Both the position numbers and the translations under genes were made by a program. Shown here one piece after another: positions 7,765 through 14,794 of a DNA stretch of 19,033 nt (position 1 is the stretch's first letter; each line of letters begins with the position of its first letter). The notes beneath the pieces were generated by a model that did no database searches, had not been told where the DNA came from, and saw only the letters and a list, made by a program, of their open reading frames with translations. This stretch comes from an uncultured Alistipes sp. (GTDB taxonomy: Bacteria > Bacteroidota > Bacteroidia > Bacteroidales > Rikenellaceae): positions 1 through 19,033 of the forward strand of contig CAJGDL010000015.1 in the NCBI GenBank assembly GCA_904502075.1. Direction: 5' to 3'.

Positions 7765-8229
7765 TTATCTTCTGTAACTCTTCATTACCTTATCCATCTC
7801 GCGCTTGGCATCGTTTTCCTTCAGATACTCGCGCTTGTCGTAGGACTTGCGTCCCTTGGCCAGGCCGATGACGATCTTCACCAAGCCTCGTTCGTTGAGG
7901 AAGAGGCGCAGACCCACCACCGTGAGGCCGCGATCCTGCAACGATCGCTCCAACTTGTTGAGCTCTTTGCGGTTCAGTAGCAACTTGCGGTCGCGTTTCG
8001 GGGTGTGGTTGTTGCAGGTGCCCCAGGCATATTCGGCGATATTGACCCCGCGAATCCAAAGCTCTCCGTCGCTGAAGTAGCAGTAGGAGTCGGTCAGGGC
8101 CACCTTGCCCAGGCGCACCGATTTGATCTCGGTACCCACCAGCACCACGCCGGCGATATACTCTTCGAGAATCTCGTAGTCGAAGGTTGCTCGCTTGTTG
8201 CGAATGTTTATGTTCTTGTAATCGGCCAT
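7765..8229 (-). CDS. smpB: SsrA-binding protein SmpB
   Basis: SmpB binds tmRNA and brings it to stalled ribosomes for trans-translation, which tags the unfinished protein and frees the ribosome. The 154 residues contain NKRATFDYEILEEYIAGVVL (11-30) and GTEIKSVR, the HTPKRDRKLLL segment, and the basic C-terminal tail with GLAKGRKSYDKREYLKE, which reaches the decoding centre. An upstream in-frame codon at 8274 would add 15 residues, but the promoter -7 box (8238-8245) lies inside that extension. I therefore take the ATG at 8229, which gives the normal N-terminus MADYKN. The tmRNA gene itself is not in this window. Confidence 0.96.
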   Translation of the reverse strand: MADYKNINIRNKRATFDYEILEEYIAGVVLVGTEIKSVRLGKVALTDSYCYFSDGELWIRGVNIAEYAWGTCNNHTPKRDRKLLLNRKELNKLERSLQDRGLTVVGLRLFLNERGLVKIVIGLAKGRKSYDKREYLKENDAKREMDKVMKSYRR

Positions 8230-8237
8230 AAGTCGGG

Positions 8238-8267
8238 CAAAGGTACGAATAAAAGAGCAATGGGCAA
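8238..8267 (-). promoter_or_regulatory. Promoter of the smpB-tsaB operon
   Basis: On the minus strand TACCTTTG (8238-8245) matches TAnnTTTG exactly, with TTG at 8265-8267, 19 bases upstream. The -7 box ends only 8 bases before the smpB ATG, which implies a 5' leader of about 5 bases. Confidence 0.7.
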
Positions 8268-8304
8268 TGCGCAAATGGAAACTTTTTTACTCCGCGAAGC
8301 CCAT

Positions 8305-10674
8305 TTACATGCGGCTCTGCTCCTCGGCCGAGCCGCGCTCCACGGATTTCGAGTGGAAACTCTTGCCGGCCTGGAAGTTGTAGTTGATCCCGAAGCGGAA
8401 ACTGCGGTCACTCCACGCCTGTTGGATCCGGTAGGTGCGGTGGAAATCGGGTTGCGAGGCGGTGATATCCTGTGTCAAGCCCAATACATTGTTGGCCGAG
8501 AGGGTGAGGGTCAGGCGATCCTTCAGCAGCCGTTTCTTGACTGAAAAGTTCAGGCTGTGGAAACTGCCGACACTCATGTTGCTGATCGCCATGCCGGTCA
8601 TGCCGTTGTAGGAGCACTCGAGGATGAACTTCTTGGGCAGTTGGAAGGTCATCGAACTGTACCAGTTCAGGTTGTGGTGGTGTTGCAGCGGTGAGTCGGC
8701 CGTCATGCGCTCTCCCAAGCACATGTAGTTCAGGTTCGTGTTCCACTGCCACCACTTCGTCACCTGTGCCGGTGCCGAGAGGGTTACATAGTACCAATTG
8801 TAGTCGGGCATGTTGTGGCGTGTGAGGATCAGCATGTCGGGGTCACGCGGGTCGGTGATCACCACCTGCGAGATGCCGTCCGTCTGGTTCGTCACTCCGG
8901 CCGTGAGCGAGTAGCGATGCCACATGACCAGGGTCAATGAGTATTGGTTGTTGAAGGCGGGCTTCAGATCCGGGTTGCCGGTCTGGTAGGAGTAGTCGCT
9001 GATGGCCTGACGGGCGGGGGTGAGGTCCCAAAAGTTGGGGCGGTTGATCGTGCGCGAGTAGGAGCCCACGAGCGAGTGCTTGCCCTTCTTGTCCATTCGC
9101 CACGAGAGGTGTGCATTCGGGAAGAGCGAGAAGTACTCCTGCTCGAAACTCTCTCCGCGCCCCGAGGTGTAGGTGTATTCGCCGCGCAGGCCGGCCGAGA
9201 GTGAGAAGCGACCGATGGAGCCCGAGGCGATCACATAGAGGGCTCCGATGTTTTCCGTGTAGCGGATCGTGTAATCCTCCACGCTGTTGGGTCGCCACGC
9301 CTCCTGCTCCCACACGCGATAGAGGGCATCGTTCGAGGTTTCGTTGCGCGTGTATTTCGCCCCGCCCTTGATGCGCCAGTTGGCCGAGAGGGCCTTGTCG
9401 AGGGCCACCGTTGCCGTAATGATATCGTATTGGCTCGAGGTCTGCTCATAGTAGAGTGAGTCGCGTACCGTGCCGGCCATGTGTTTGTGGGTCTCGTTGT
9501 CGGAACGGTCGCCAATGGAGCGGTGGGTGTAGTCGCTCAATACTTTGAAGGTGGAGCCCAGGGTGTCGAGGCGGTAGATGTAGCTCAGCGAGGCCGAGTA
9601 GTTGTCGATCGTGGAATGGGTGCGGAAGATACCCTCGTTGTAACTCGAAAACTCTCCCTGGCGGATGCGGGTGGTCGAGGGGGTCTCGCCCTTGTCGCCG
9701 TTGTGCCAATACTCGAATTCGGCTCCCAATGAGTGGCGCGGGTTGAAGTCGTAGACCAGGCCTGCTTTACCTCCGGCCGAACGCGCCTGCTCCTCCATTT
9801 GGGTGTTCGCCTCGAGCGACATGTCGCGCAGCAGGTACTCGGTCTTCTCCTCCGAGAGGGCCTCCTGCGAGCCCAAGTTAGCCCACCCCGAGGCATAGAG
9901 GTTCCAACCTCCGCGGTTGTAGTTGAGCGTGAGGTAGGGGTTGTGCATCGTCTGATACTTTCCATAAGTAATGTTGTAGGAGGCCGATCCCATCAATCCG
10001 TCGTCGCGGCGCTTTTTGAGCGTAATGCGGATGATACCGGCCGAGGAGTTGGCATCGTAGTCGGCTCCCGATTGGGGTACTACCTCGATGCGTTGTACAT
10101 CTTCGGCGCGTAGCGAACGCAGGTATTGTACCAGCTGGGCCCCCTCCATCTTCAGTTCGCGCTCGTTGATGTAGACCTTTGTGCCTCCCGAGCCGTTGAT
10201 CGAGATCCCGTCCTCCTGCATCCACACGCCCGGGGCGGTCTTCAGGAGCTCCACGCCGTCCTTGCCGACGGCTACGGGCGAGTTGGCTACATCGACCACA
10301 AAACGGTCGGCCTCGCGGCGGATGAGTTGCGCCTTGACGACTACCTCTTCGATTTCGGTCGAGGATTCGGTGAGGATCAACTCGCCCAGGTCGCTCTCCT
10401 GGGGCAACTCCACTTCGCGCGTAAGCGGTTCGTAGCCCACATATTGGATGCGCAGGGTGTAGCGGCCCGCAGGGGCTGTCAGCGTGAAGCTGCCGTCGCT
10501 CTCGCTGGCCAGGCCATCTACCTGCTCTTCGCCTGCGAGCAGTACCACCGTGGCGAAGGCGATGGGCTCGCCTTGGGCGTTGACTACCCGTCCCGAGGTG
10601 GCCGATTGTCGGGCGGCAAAGAGTTGCATGGTGCCGATAATCAGCACAAACAGCAGAGTGAAAAGTCGTTTCAT
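8305..10674 (-). CDS. TonB-dependent-receptor-like outer-membrane beta-barrel protein
   Basis: This 789-residue protein has a signal peptide (about 1-20, hydrophobic LFTLLFVLIIGTMQLFA). Next is a carboxypeptidase-regulatory-like beta-sandwich (about 24-105; GRVVNAQGEPIAFATVVL and a YVGYEP segment), a plug domain (about 110-230; YINERELKMEG, IEVVPQSGADYDA, AGIIRITLKK), and a long barrel of alternating aromatic strands. It resembles the outer-membrane beta-barrel family (PF14905) more than SusC, and no SusD partner or TonB box is evident. The substrate is unknown. The last clear strand (FRFGINYNFQ) is followed by a polar tail of about 20 residues instead of ending at the usual terminal aromatic. 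It has its own promoter at 10712-10743, and no terminator is evident before the smpB promoter. Confidence 0.9.
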   Translation of the reverse strand: MKRLFTLLFVLIIGTMQLFAARQSATSGRVVNAQGEPIAFATVVLLAGEEQVDGLASESDGSFTLTAPAGRYTLRIQYVGYEPLTREVELPQESDLGELILTESSTEIEEVVVKAQLIRREADRFVVDVANSPVAVGKDGVELLKTAPGVWMQEDGISINGSGGTKVYINERELKMEGAQLVQYLRSLRAEDVQRIEVVPQSGADYDANSSAGIIRITLKKRRDDGLMGSASYNITYGKYQTMHNPYLTLNYNRGGWNLYASGWANLGSQEALSEEKTEYLLRDMSLEANTQMEEQARSAGGKAGLVYDFNPRHSLGAEFEYWHNGDKGETPSTTRIRQGEFSSYNEGIFRTHSTIDNYSASLSYIYRLDTLGSTFKVLSDYTHRSIGDRSDNETHKHMAGTVRDSLYYEQTSSQYDIITATVALDKALSANWRIKGGAKYTRNETSNDALYRVWEQEAWRPNSVEDYTIRYTENIGALYVIASGSIGRFSLSAGLRGEYTYTSGRGESFEQEYFSLFPNAHLSWRMDKKGKHSLVGSYSRTINRPNFWDLTPARQAISDYSYQTGNPDLKPAFNNQYSLTLVMWHRYSLTAGVTNQTDGISQVVITDPRDPDMLILTRHNMPDYNWYYVTLSAPAQVTKWWQWNTNLNYMCLGERMTADSPLQHHHNLNWYSSMTFQLPKKFILECSYNGMTGMAISNMSVGSFHSLNFSVKKRLLKDRLTLTLSANNVLGLTQDITASQPDFHRTYRIQQAWSDRSFRFGINYNFQAGKSFHSKSVERGSAEEQSRM

Positions 10675-10711
10675 ATTCCTTTTTTGTTTGATTTGTTATT
10701 CTTTTACGATG

Positions 10712-10743
10712 CAAAGATATATGTTTTTATCTGTATTATGCAA
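10712..10743 (-). promoter_or_regulatory. Promoter of the outer-membrane barrel gene
   Basis: On the minus strand TATCTTTG (10712-10719) matches TAnnTTTG, with TTG at 10741-10743 about 21 bases upstream. It gives a leader of roughly 34 bases before the ATG at 10674. Inverted repeats overlap and flank the -33 region. Confidence 0.75.
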
Positions 10744-10748
10744 TACAT
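10733..10748. promoter_or_regulatory. Inverted repeat at the barrel-gene promoter (possible operator)
   Basis: GTATT-ATGC-AATAC (10733-10746) followed by AT overlaps the -33 region of the barrel-gene promoter. A near copy occurs at 11004-11020 before the rmuC promoter. The pairing of two similar sites, one at each promoter, suggests binding of a shared regulator. This is inference only. Confidence 0.4.
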
Positions 10749-10755
10749 AGTACAT

Positions 10756-10771
10756 ATATTTTGCAAAATAT
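10756..10771. promoter_or_regulatory. Perfect 16-base palindrome upstream of the barrel-gene promoter
   Basis: ATATTTTGCAAAATAT is its own reverse complement over 16 bases. It lies 12 bases upstream of the -33 TTG of the barrel gene. Position and symmetry suit a dimeric regulator, although A+T-rich DNA raises the chance of accidental symmetry. Confidence 0.4.
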
Positions 10772-11003
10772 TTCGATTTTTCAATAAATAGGCCCTAAAA
10801 ATCGGGGATACCTATTTATATTTGAAAAAAACTTTGTCTTAAATTTGCCTTTTTGGGTTTTCGTTTTCTTTGTGAGCGTGCATGAACCCTCCGGGTCTGG
10901 AATTTTAGTTCCCTGCTCGCTTCCGTTCACCTTTCTTTGACAAAGTTAGTGAATAAAATTTGAAAAACAAAAAAAAAGTATCGAAAAACGATAAATTGTT
11001 TTC

Positions 11004-11020
11004 GTATTATGGTAATACAT
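11004..11020. promoter_or_regulatory. Inverted repeat upstream of the rmuC promoter (possible operator)
   Basis: GTATTA-TGG-TAATAC (11004-11018) followed by AT has 6-base arms. It closely repeats the site at 10733-10748: both read GTATTATG, one or two variable bases, then AATACAT. It lies about 66 bases upstream of the rmuC -7 box. Confidence 0.4.
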
Positions 11021-11048
11021 TGGTGAAATTAGGGAGGGAATGGAAATA

Positions 11049-11076
11049 ATTTTGAATTTTGAATTTTGAATCCTGA
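11049..11076. repeat. Four 7-base tandem units upstream of rmuC
   Basis: ATTTTGA occurs three times in a row (11049-11069), followed by a degenerate fourth unit ATCCTGA (11070-11076). It ends 9 bases before the rmuC -7 box, so it covers the spacer and -33 region. Changes in copy number could alter promoter spacing. Confidence 0.6.
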
Positions 11077-11085
11077 ATTATTTTG

Positions 11086-11093
11086 TATCTTTG
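11086..11093 (+). promoter_or_regulatory. Promoter -7 box for rmuC
   Basis: TATCTTTG matches TAnnTTTG. The implied transcript start is close to 11097, only about 14 bases before the in-frame ATG at 11111. It also rules out the in-frame TTG at 11066 as the start. Confidence 0.7.
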
Positions 11094-11110
11094 TTAGCAA
11101 ATCGAATGAA

Positions 11111-12541
11111 ATGATGATGACAACAATTTTATACGCCTTTTCGGCCCTTTTGGTCGTAGGATTTCTTGCGCTTCTTGTGCTCTTGATGCGCAGTCGAAGT
11201 CGTGCAGTAGCGCAGGGGGCTGAATTACAACAAGCGCAGGGGGCTTTGTCTCGTGCCGAGATGCAGGCGGAGGCCGAGCGTCGTACGCTCCAAGAGCGGA
11301 TCTTAGCAGCCGAGGAGCGCGCCTTGAAATCGGAGGTGCAGTTGCGAGAGGCGATTGCCGACCGTGCCGCCTTGGTGGCCAAACTCGAGGCCTCTGAGTT
11401 GCGCCTTCGGGAGGAGCAGGAGCGCCACACCCTTTCGCAGGAGGAGCGAGCCAAGGCCGAGGAGGCGATGCGTCTGCAATTCAAGACCTTGGCTTCCGAT
11501 GTCCTAGGCGAGCAGTCGCGCTCTTTCCGCGAGACAAACAAGGAGTCTTTGGACTCGTTGCTCAAGCCGTTTAAGCAGAATATCGCCGATTTCCGTGAGC
11601 GAGTCGAAAAGATCTATGCCACGGAGGCCGAGCAGCACGGAGCCCTCAAAAACGAGCTGAAGCACCTCATGGAGCTCAACCACCGCATCACGACCGAGAC
11701 CACCAACCTCACGCGCGCCCTGAAGGGTGATTCGAAGGTGCAGGGCGACTTCGGGGAGATGATTCTCGATACGATCCTCTCGTCGTCGAACCTGATCAAA
11801 GGGGTTCATTATCAGACGCAGGACACATTCAAAAATGAGGCCGGGGAGAATGTGCGCCCCGATGTGATCCTCAGTCTGCCCGATAAAAAGCAGATTGTCA
11901 TCGACTCAAAGACCTCGCTGACGGCCTATGCGAACCATGCCGCCGCGGAGGATCCCGCCGAGCGTGCCCAGCAACTCAAACTCCATGTGGAGTCGGTCCG
12001 AAAGCATGTCTTGGAACTCTCGGCCAAGAGCTATCAGGCACTGATGGCCTGCTCTCCCGATTTCGTGGTGATGTTCATCCCCAACGAATCGGCCTTCCTG
12101 GCCGCCATGCAGGCCGATCCGGCGATCTGGGCCGATGCCTACAAGCGCAAGGTAATCATCTCCTCGCCCACAAACCTCTTTGCCCTCTTAAAGTTGGTTG
12201 ACAACCTTTGGCAGCGTAGCGACCTGGAGCGTAACACACGCAACATTGCCGAGTGTGGTTCGAAGATGTACGACCAACTGGTGGCCTTTAGCGAGGCACT
12301 GCAAGGGGTCGAGAAGGGGTTGAAGACGGCCCAGGGCTCCTACGACGAGGCCTATAAGCGATTTACCCAGGGAAACAACAACCTGGTGCGCCTGGGTGAA
12401 CGCATGGTGGGGCTCAATGTGAAGATCAAGAAGCGGTTGGCTGCTTCGGTGCGTGATGCGGCCGAACTCGATGCCGACTCGGTGCCGGTGTCGGAGGAGG
12501 AGTTCGAGGAGGTGGTATCGACCGATCCGTTGGCTGAATAG
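11111..12541 (+). CDS. rmuC: DNA recombination protein RmuC
   Basis: RmuC proteins are membrane-anchored, nuclease-like factors that limit inversions at short inverted repeats in E. coli; their exact biochemistry is unsettled. The 476-residue product starts with one transmembrane helix (about 4-26). A long Glu/Arg/Ala-rich coiled coil (about 30-120) follows, then the RmuC core. The core includes GDFGEMILDTILSSSNL (212-228), RPDVILSLPDKKQIVIDSK (249-267; a D...DxK arrangement like PD-(D/E)XK folds) and KLVDNLWQRSDLERNTRNI. Three ATGs in a row (11111, 11114, 11117) open the frame. A further in-frame start at 11066 would lie upstream of the promoter -7 box, so I reject it. The T-rich sequence after the stop contains no clear hairpin, and the riboflavin operon promoter follows within 60 bases. 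Confidence 0.93.
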   Translation: MMMTTILYAFSALLVVGFLALLVLLMRSRSRAVAQGAELQQAQGALSRAEMQAEAERRTLQERILAAEERALKSEVQLREAIADRAALVAKLEASELRLREEQERHTLSQEERAKAEEAMRLQFKTLASDVLGEQSRSFRETNKESLDSLLKPFKQNIADFRERVEKIYATEAEQHGALKNELKHLMELNHRITTETTNLTRALKGDSKVQGDFGEMILDTILSSSNLIKGVHYQTQDTFKNEAGENVRPDVILSLPDKKQIVIDSKTSLTAYANHAAAEDPAERAQQLKLHVESVRKHVLELSAKSYQALMACSPDFVVMFIPNESAFLAAMQADPAIWADAYKRKVIISSPTNLFALLKLVDNLWQRSDLERNTRNIAECGSKMYDQLVAFSEALQGVEKGLKTAQGSYDEAYKRFTQGNNNLVRLGERMVGLNVKIKKRLAASVRDAAELDADSVPVSEEEFEEVVSTDPLAE

Positions 12542-12594
12542 GGCGGATTTATCTTTTTTTGGTCGCAACTTTGTGTTTTGTCGCAATATTTTAT

Positions 12595-12602
12595 TATCTT
12601 TG
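12595..12602 (+). promoter_or_regulatory. Promoter -7 box for the riboflavin operon
   Basis: TATCTTTG matches TAnnTTTG, and TTG triplets lie upstream at 12571-12573 and 12578-12580. The implied transcript start (about 12606) falls directly before the first base-paired position of the FMN riboswitch, which supports both calls. Confidence 0.75.
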
Positions 12603-12607
12603 CCTAT

Positions 12608-12793
12608 CCTTTCGGGGCGGGGTGGAAATCCCCACCGGCGGTGAGAGCCCGCGACCCGAGACCGGAGAAGGGGGGGAGGATGTTGAGAGGCTGGTTGTAA
12701 ACGGGCTTCTTAAGGTTGGAACGAAAACCCCGCGGTCTCGGCCGAATCGGTGAAATTCCGATGCCGACGGTCAGAGTCCGGATGTGAGAGAGG
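12608..12793 (+). promoter_or_regulatory. FMN riboswitch (RFN element) aptamer
   Basis: The conserved pieces of the RFN element appear in order: GGGGCGGGGTGGAAATCCCC, CACCGGCGGT, AGCCCGCGA (12646-12654), GGTGAAATTCCG (12749-12760), then GCCGACGGTCAGAGTCCGGA. CCTTTC (12608-12613) can close the structure as P1 with GAGAGG (12788-12793). Between the second and third conserved blocks is a long variable arm (about 12660-12740). When FMN is bound, such elements usually switch off riboflavin genes. Here the downstream gene is ribD and a strong intrinsic terminator lies at 12933-12968, so control is most likely by premature transcription termination. Confidence 0.95.
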
Positions 12794-12843
12794 AGAGTGA
12801 GAAAAGGCGGCCTTGCAACACGATTGTGAAGCTCTTGTGGCCG

Positions 12844-12907
12844 AACGATGACGTGGCGTGCGGGAACTCCGTTGAACTTCGGAGACCGTAGTTGCCGGCT
12901 GATCGTT
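12844..12907 (+). other. Irregular hairpin inside the riboswitch expression platform
   Basis: Between aptamer and terminator is a 140-base linker. AACGAT (12844-12849) pairs with ATCGTT (12902-12907). Inside it GGC pairs with GCC, CGG with CCG, and CTCCG (12867-12871) with CGGAG (12880-12884). An extra stem CGGCC/GGCCG lies just upstream (about 12812-12843). The linker is therefore structured. Its role is unknown; it could pause the polymerase or present the antiterminator. Confidence 0.5.
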
Positions 12908-12932
12908 TAGGCTCGAAATCTCAAAAGACTAC

Positions 12933-12968
12933 GCCCCGAGGAGCAATCCTGCGGGGCTGTTTTGTTTT
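12933..12968 (+). terminator. Intrinsic terminator controlled by the FMN riboswitch
   Basis: GCCCCGAGGA (12933-12942) pairs with TCCT-g-CGGGGC (12947-12957) over 10 bp with one bulge and a GCAA loop, followed by TGTTTTGTTTT. It lies 81 bases before the ribD ATG. Its left arm, with one further base (CGCCCCGA, 12932-12939), is also complementary to TCGGGGCG (12612-12619) in the aptamer's first strand, which could form an antiterminator. Confidence 0.88.
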
Positions 12969-13048
12969 GGCGGAGGGGCCCGGGTATTGGAGAACCCCTC
13001 TTGCGAGGAAGATCCCGTGTGGATAAGAATAACCAAAAAGAGAAAAAG

Positions 13049-14155
13049 ATGGCAACAAACGAAGATCTTCGGTTTATGCGGCGAGCCATGGAGCTTGCCC
13101 TGCGTGGTGAAGGGGCGGTGAACCCCAATCCGTTGGTGGGTGCGGTGATTGTGCGCAATGGGCGCATCATCGGTGCCGGCTGGCACGAGCAGTGGGGTGG
13201 CCTGCATGCCGAGCGCAACGCCTTGGCGCGTTGCTCGGAGCCCGCATCGGGAGCCACGATGTATGTTACGCTCGAACCCTGTTGCCACCACGGCAAAACC
13301 CCGCCCTGTACCGAGGCGGTGATTGCGGCTGGAATACGCCGTGTGGTGGTCGGCCTGACCGACCCCAATCCGCTGGTGGCGGGCAAGGGAATCGAGAAGC
13401 TCCGCGAGGCGGGGATCGAGGTCGAGAGCGGTGTGCTGGAGGAGGAACTCCGCTACCAGAACCGCATCTTCTTGAAATACATCACCACGAAGCACCCTTG
13501 GGTGGTAATGAAGTCGGCTATGACTCTCGATGGCAAGATTGCCACCCGTACGGGCGATTCGCGTTGGGTGACGGGTGAGGAGGCGCGTCATCGTGTCCAT
13601 GAGATGCGTTCGTCGCTGATGGCCATCCTGGTGGGTATAGGTACCGTGGAGGCCGATGATCCGATGCTCAATTGCCGCCTGGAGGGCGAGCATCGCCAGC
13701 CAATTCGCATCGTGGCCGATACCTCGGCTCGTATCTCGTTGCAGTCACAATTGGTGCGTACGGCACTCGACCAGCGCACCATTGTGGCCCATACGGCCAA
13801 GGCCGAGAAGAGCCGTTTGGAGGCCCTCCATAAGGCGGGTGTCGAGACTTGGTGCTGCGCTGAGGAGGAGGGACACCTCTCGATGGCCGATCTGATGCAG
13901 AAGATCGGGGCTACGGGCATCGACTCGGTGCTGGTCGAAGGGGGCGGGGAGGTCAACTATTCGCTCCTTGCCGCAGGCTTGGTGGACGAGGTGGTCTGCT
14001 TTGTGGCTCCGAAACTCGTAGGAGGAGCTGAGTCGAAGAGCCCGATCGGAGGGCGCGGCATCGAGCGCATGGCTGAGGCGGTGGAGCTCGAGGGGCTCGA
14101 GGTGGAGCACTTCGGCGAGGATCTCATGATTCACGGATTGATCAAACGCGCATAG
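13049..14155 (+). CDS. ribD: Bifunctional riboflavin biosynthesis deaminase/reductase RibD
   Basis: RibD carries out the second and third steps from GTP. The N-terminal domain deaminates the pyrimidine ring, and the C-terminal domain reduces the ribosyl side chain with NADPH. The deaminase zinc site is HAE (53-55) with PCCHHGKTPPC (Cys78, Cys87). The reductase domain (from about 150) has MTLDGKIATRTGDSRWVTG (158-176) and VEGGGE (296-301). At 368 residues the length is typical. I chose the ATG at 13049, preceded by an A-rich stretch. A longer frame from 12962 would begin in the T-run of the riboswitch terminator and adds nothing family-like. The ribE start follows its stop by 3 bases. Confidence 0.97.
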   Translation: MATNEDLRFMRRAMELALRGEGAVNPNPLVGAVIVRNGRIIGAGWHEQWGGLHAERNALARCSEPASGATMYVTLEPCCHHGKTPPCTEAVIAAGIRRVVVGLTDPNPLVAGKGIEKLREAGIEVESGVLEEELRYQNRIFLKYITTKHPWVVMKSAMTLDGKIATRTGDSRWVTGEEARHRVHEMRSSLMAILVGIGTVEADDPMLNCRLEGEHRQPIRIVADTSARISLQSQLVRTALDQRTIVAHTAKAEKSRLEALHKAGVETWCCAEEEGHLSMADLMQKIGATGIDSVLVEGGGEVNYSLLAAGLVDEVVCFVAPKLVGGAESKSPIGGRGIERMAEAVELEGLEVEHFGEDLMIHGLIKRA

Positions 14156-14158
14156 CCT

Positions 14159-14794
14159 ATGTTTACAGGAATTGTCGAGGAGATGGGTGAGGTGGTTTCG
14201 TTGCGACGCGGAGCCCGCAGTTTTACCCTTACGATTCGTGCCGAGAAGGTCTTGCAGGGGACCGAGGTAGGCGATAGCATCGCTACTAACGGGGTCTGCC
14301 TCACGGTAACGCGCCTGCAGGAGGGGCGTTTCGAGGCCGATGTGATGCCCGAGACGGTGGAGCGTACCGCGTTGGGGGAGTTGAAGGCAGGTGATGGGGT
14401 CAATCTGGAGCGTGCCCTGACCCTCTCGACCCGTCTGGGAGGCCACCTGGTGTCGGGGCATATCGATGCCACGGGTCGCTTGGTGGATCGCAGGGAGGAT
14501 GACACGGCGTTGTGGCTTACCTTCGAGGCCCCGCAGTCGGTGTTGCGCTATGTGGTGCAGAAGGGGTCGATTGCCATTGATGGCGTGAGCCTGACGGTGG
14601 CGCGTGTTACGGAGCACACCTTTTCGGTGTCGCTGATTCCCCACACCCAAGCCGCCACGACGCTGCATTGCCGACGCATCGGAGAGTCGGTCAATTTGGA
14701 GTGCGACATGATCGTCAAATATGTCGAGAAACTCATGGGCAAGGCCCCTGTGGAGGGCCTTACGCTCGACTTTTTGCGCGAGCATGGATTCTAA
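14159..14794 (+). CDS. ribE: Riboflavin synthase, alpha subunit
   Basis: The enzyme converts two molecules of 6,7-dimethyl-8-ribityllumazine into riboflavin and the pyrimidine precursor. The 211 residues form the expected tandem repeat of two lumazine-binding barrels. Repeat 1 has MFTGIVEEMGEV (1-12) and DSIATNGVCLTV (39-50). Repeat 2 has GHLVSGHIDATGRL (95-108) and GSIAIDGVSLTV (136-147), with PHTQ at 161-164. The C-terminal helix (ECDMIVKYVEKL, 181-192), which mediates trimer formation, is present. The gene begins 3 bases after ribD, so the two are translationally close. The symbol follows Bacillus-style naming; the same enzyme is called RibC or RibE in different species. Confidence 0.96.
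   Translation: MFTGIVEEMGEVVSLRRGARSFTLTIRAEKVLQGTEVGDSIATNGVCLTVTRLQEGRFEADVMPETVERTALGELKAGDGVNLERALTLSTRLGGHLVSGHIDATGRLVDRREDDTALWLTFEAPQSVLRYVVQKGSIAIDGVSLTVARVTEHTFSVSLIPHTQAATTLHCRRIGESVNLECDMIVKYVEKLMGKAPVEGLTLDFLREHGF

Larger units (their letters stand above)
10675..11110. other. 436-base regulatory region between divergent genes
   Basis: This A+T-rich region separates the leftward barrel gene from the rightward rmuC. It contains both promoters, a palindrome, two related inverted repeats and a short tandem repeat. Between about 10870 and 10940 the composition changes to mixed G+C, with nested complementary pieces (GAGC near 10873 with GCTC near 10916; GAAC near 10883 with GTTC near 10908; ACCC-TCC-GGGT inside). 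Possible -7 boxes flank this piece: TAAATTTG at 10840-10847 rightward and TAACTTTG at 10941-10948 leftward. A small structured RNA is possible but unproven. TATCG-AAAAA-CGATA at 10979-10993 is another small inverted repeat. I see no protein gene. Confidence 0.45.

Noticed and set aside
12962..13048. Longer ribD start, adding 29 residues
   Set aside because: The start would lie in the T-run of the riboswitch terminator, and the added residues do not match RibD N-termini.
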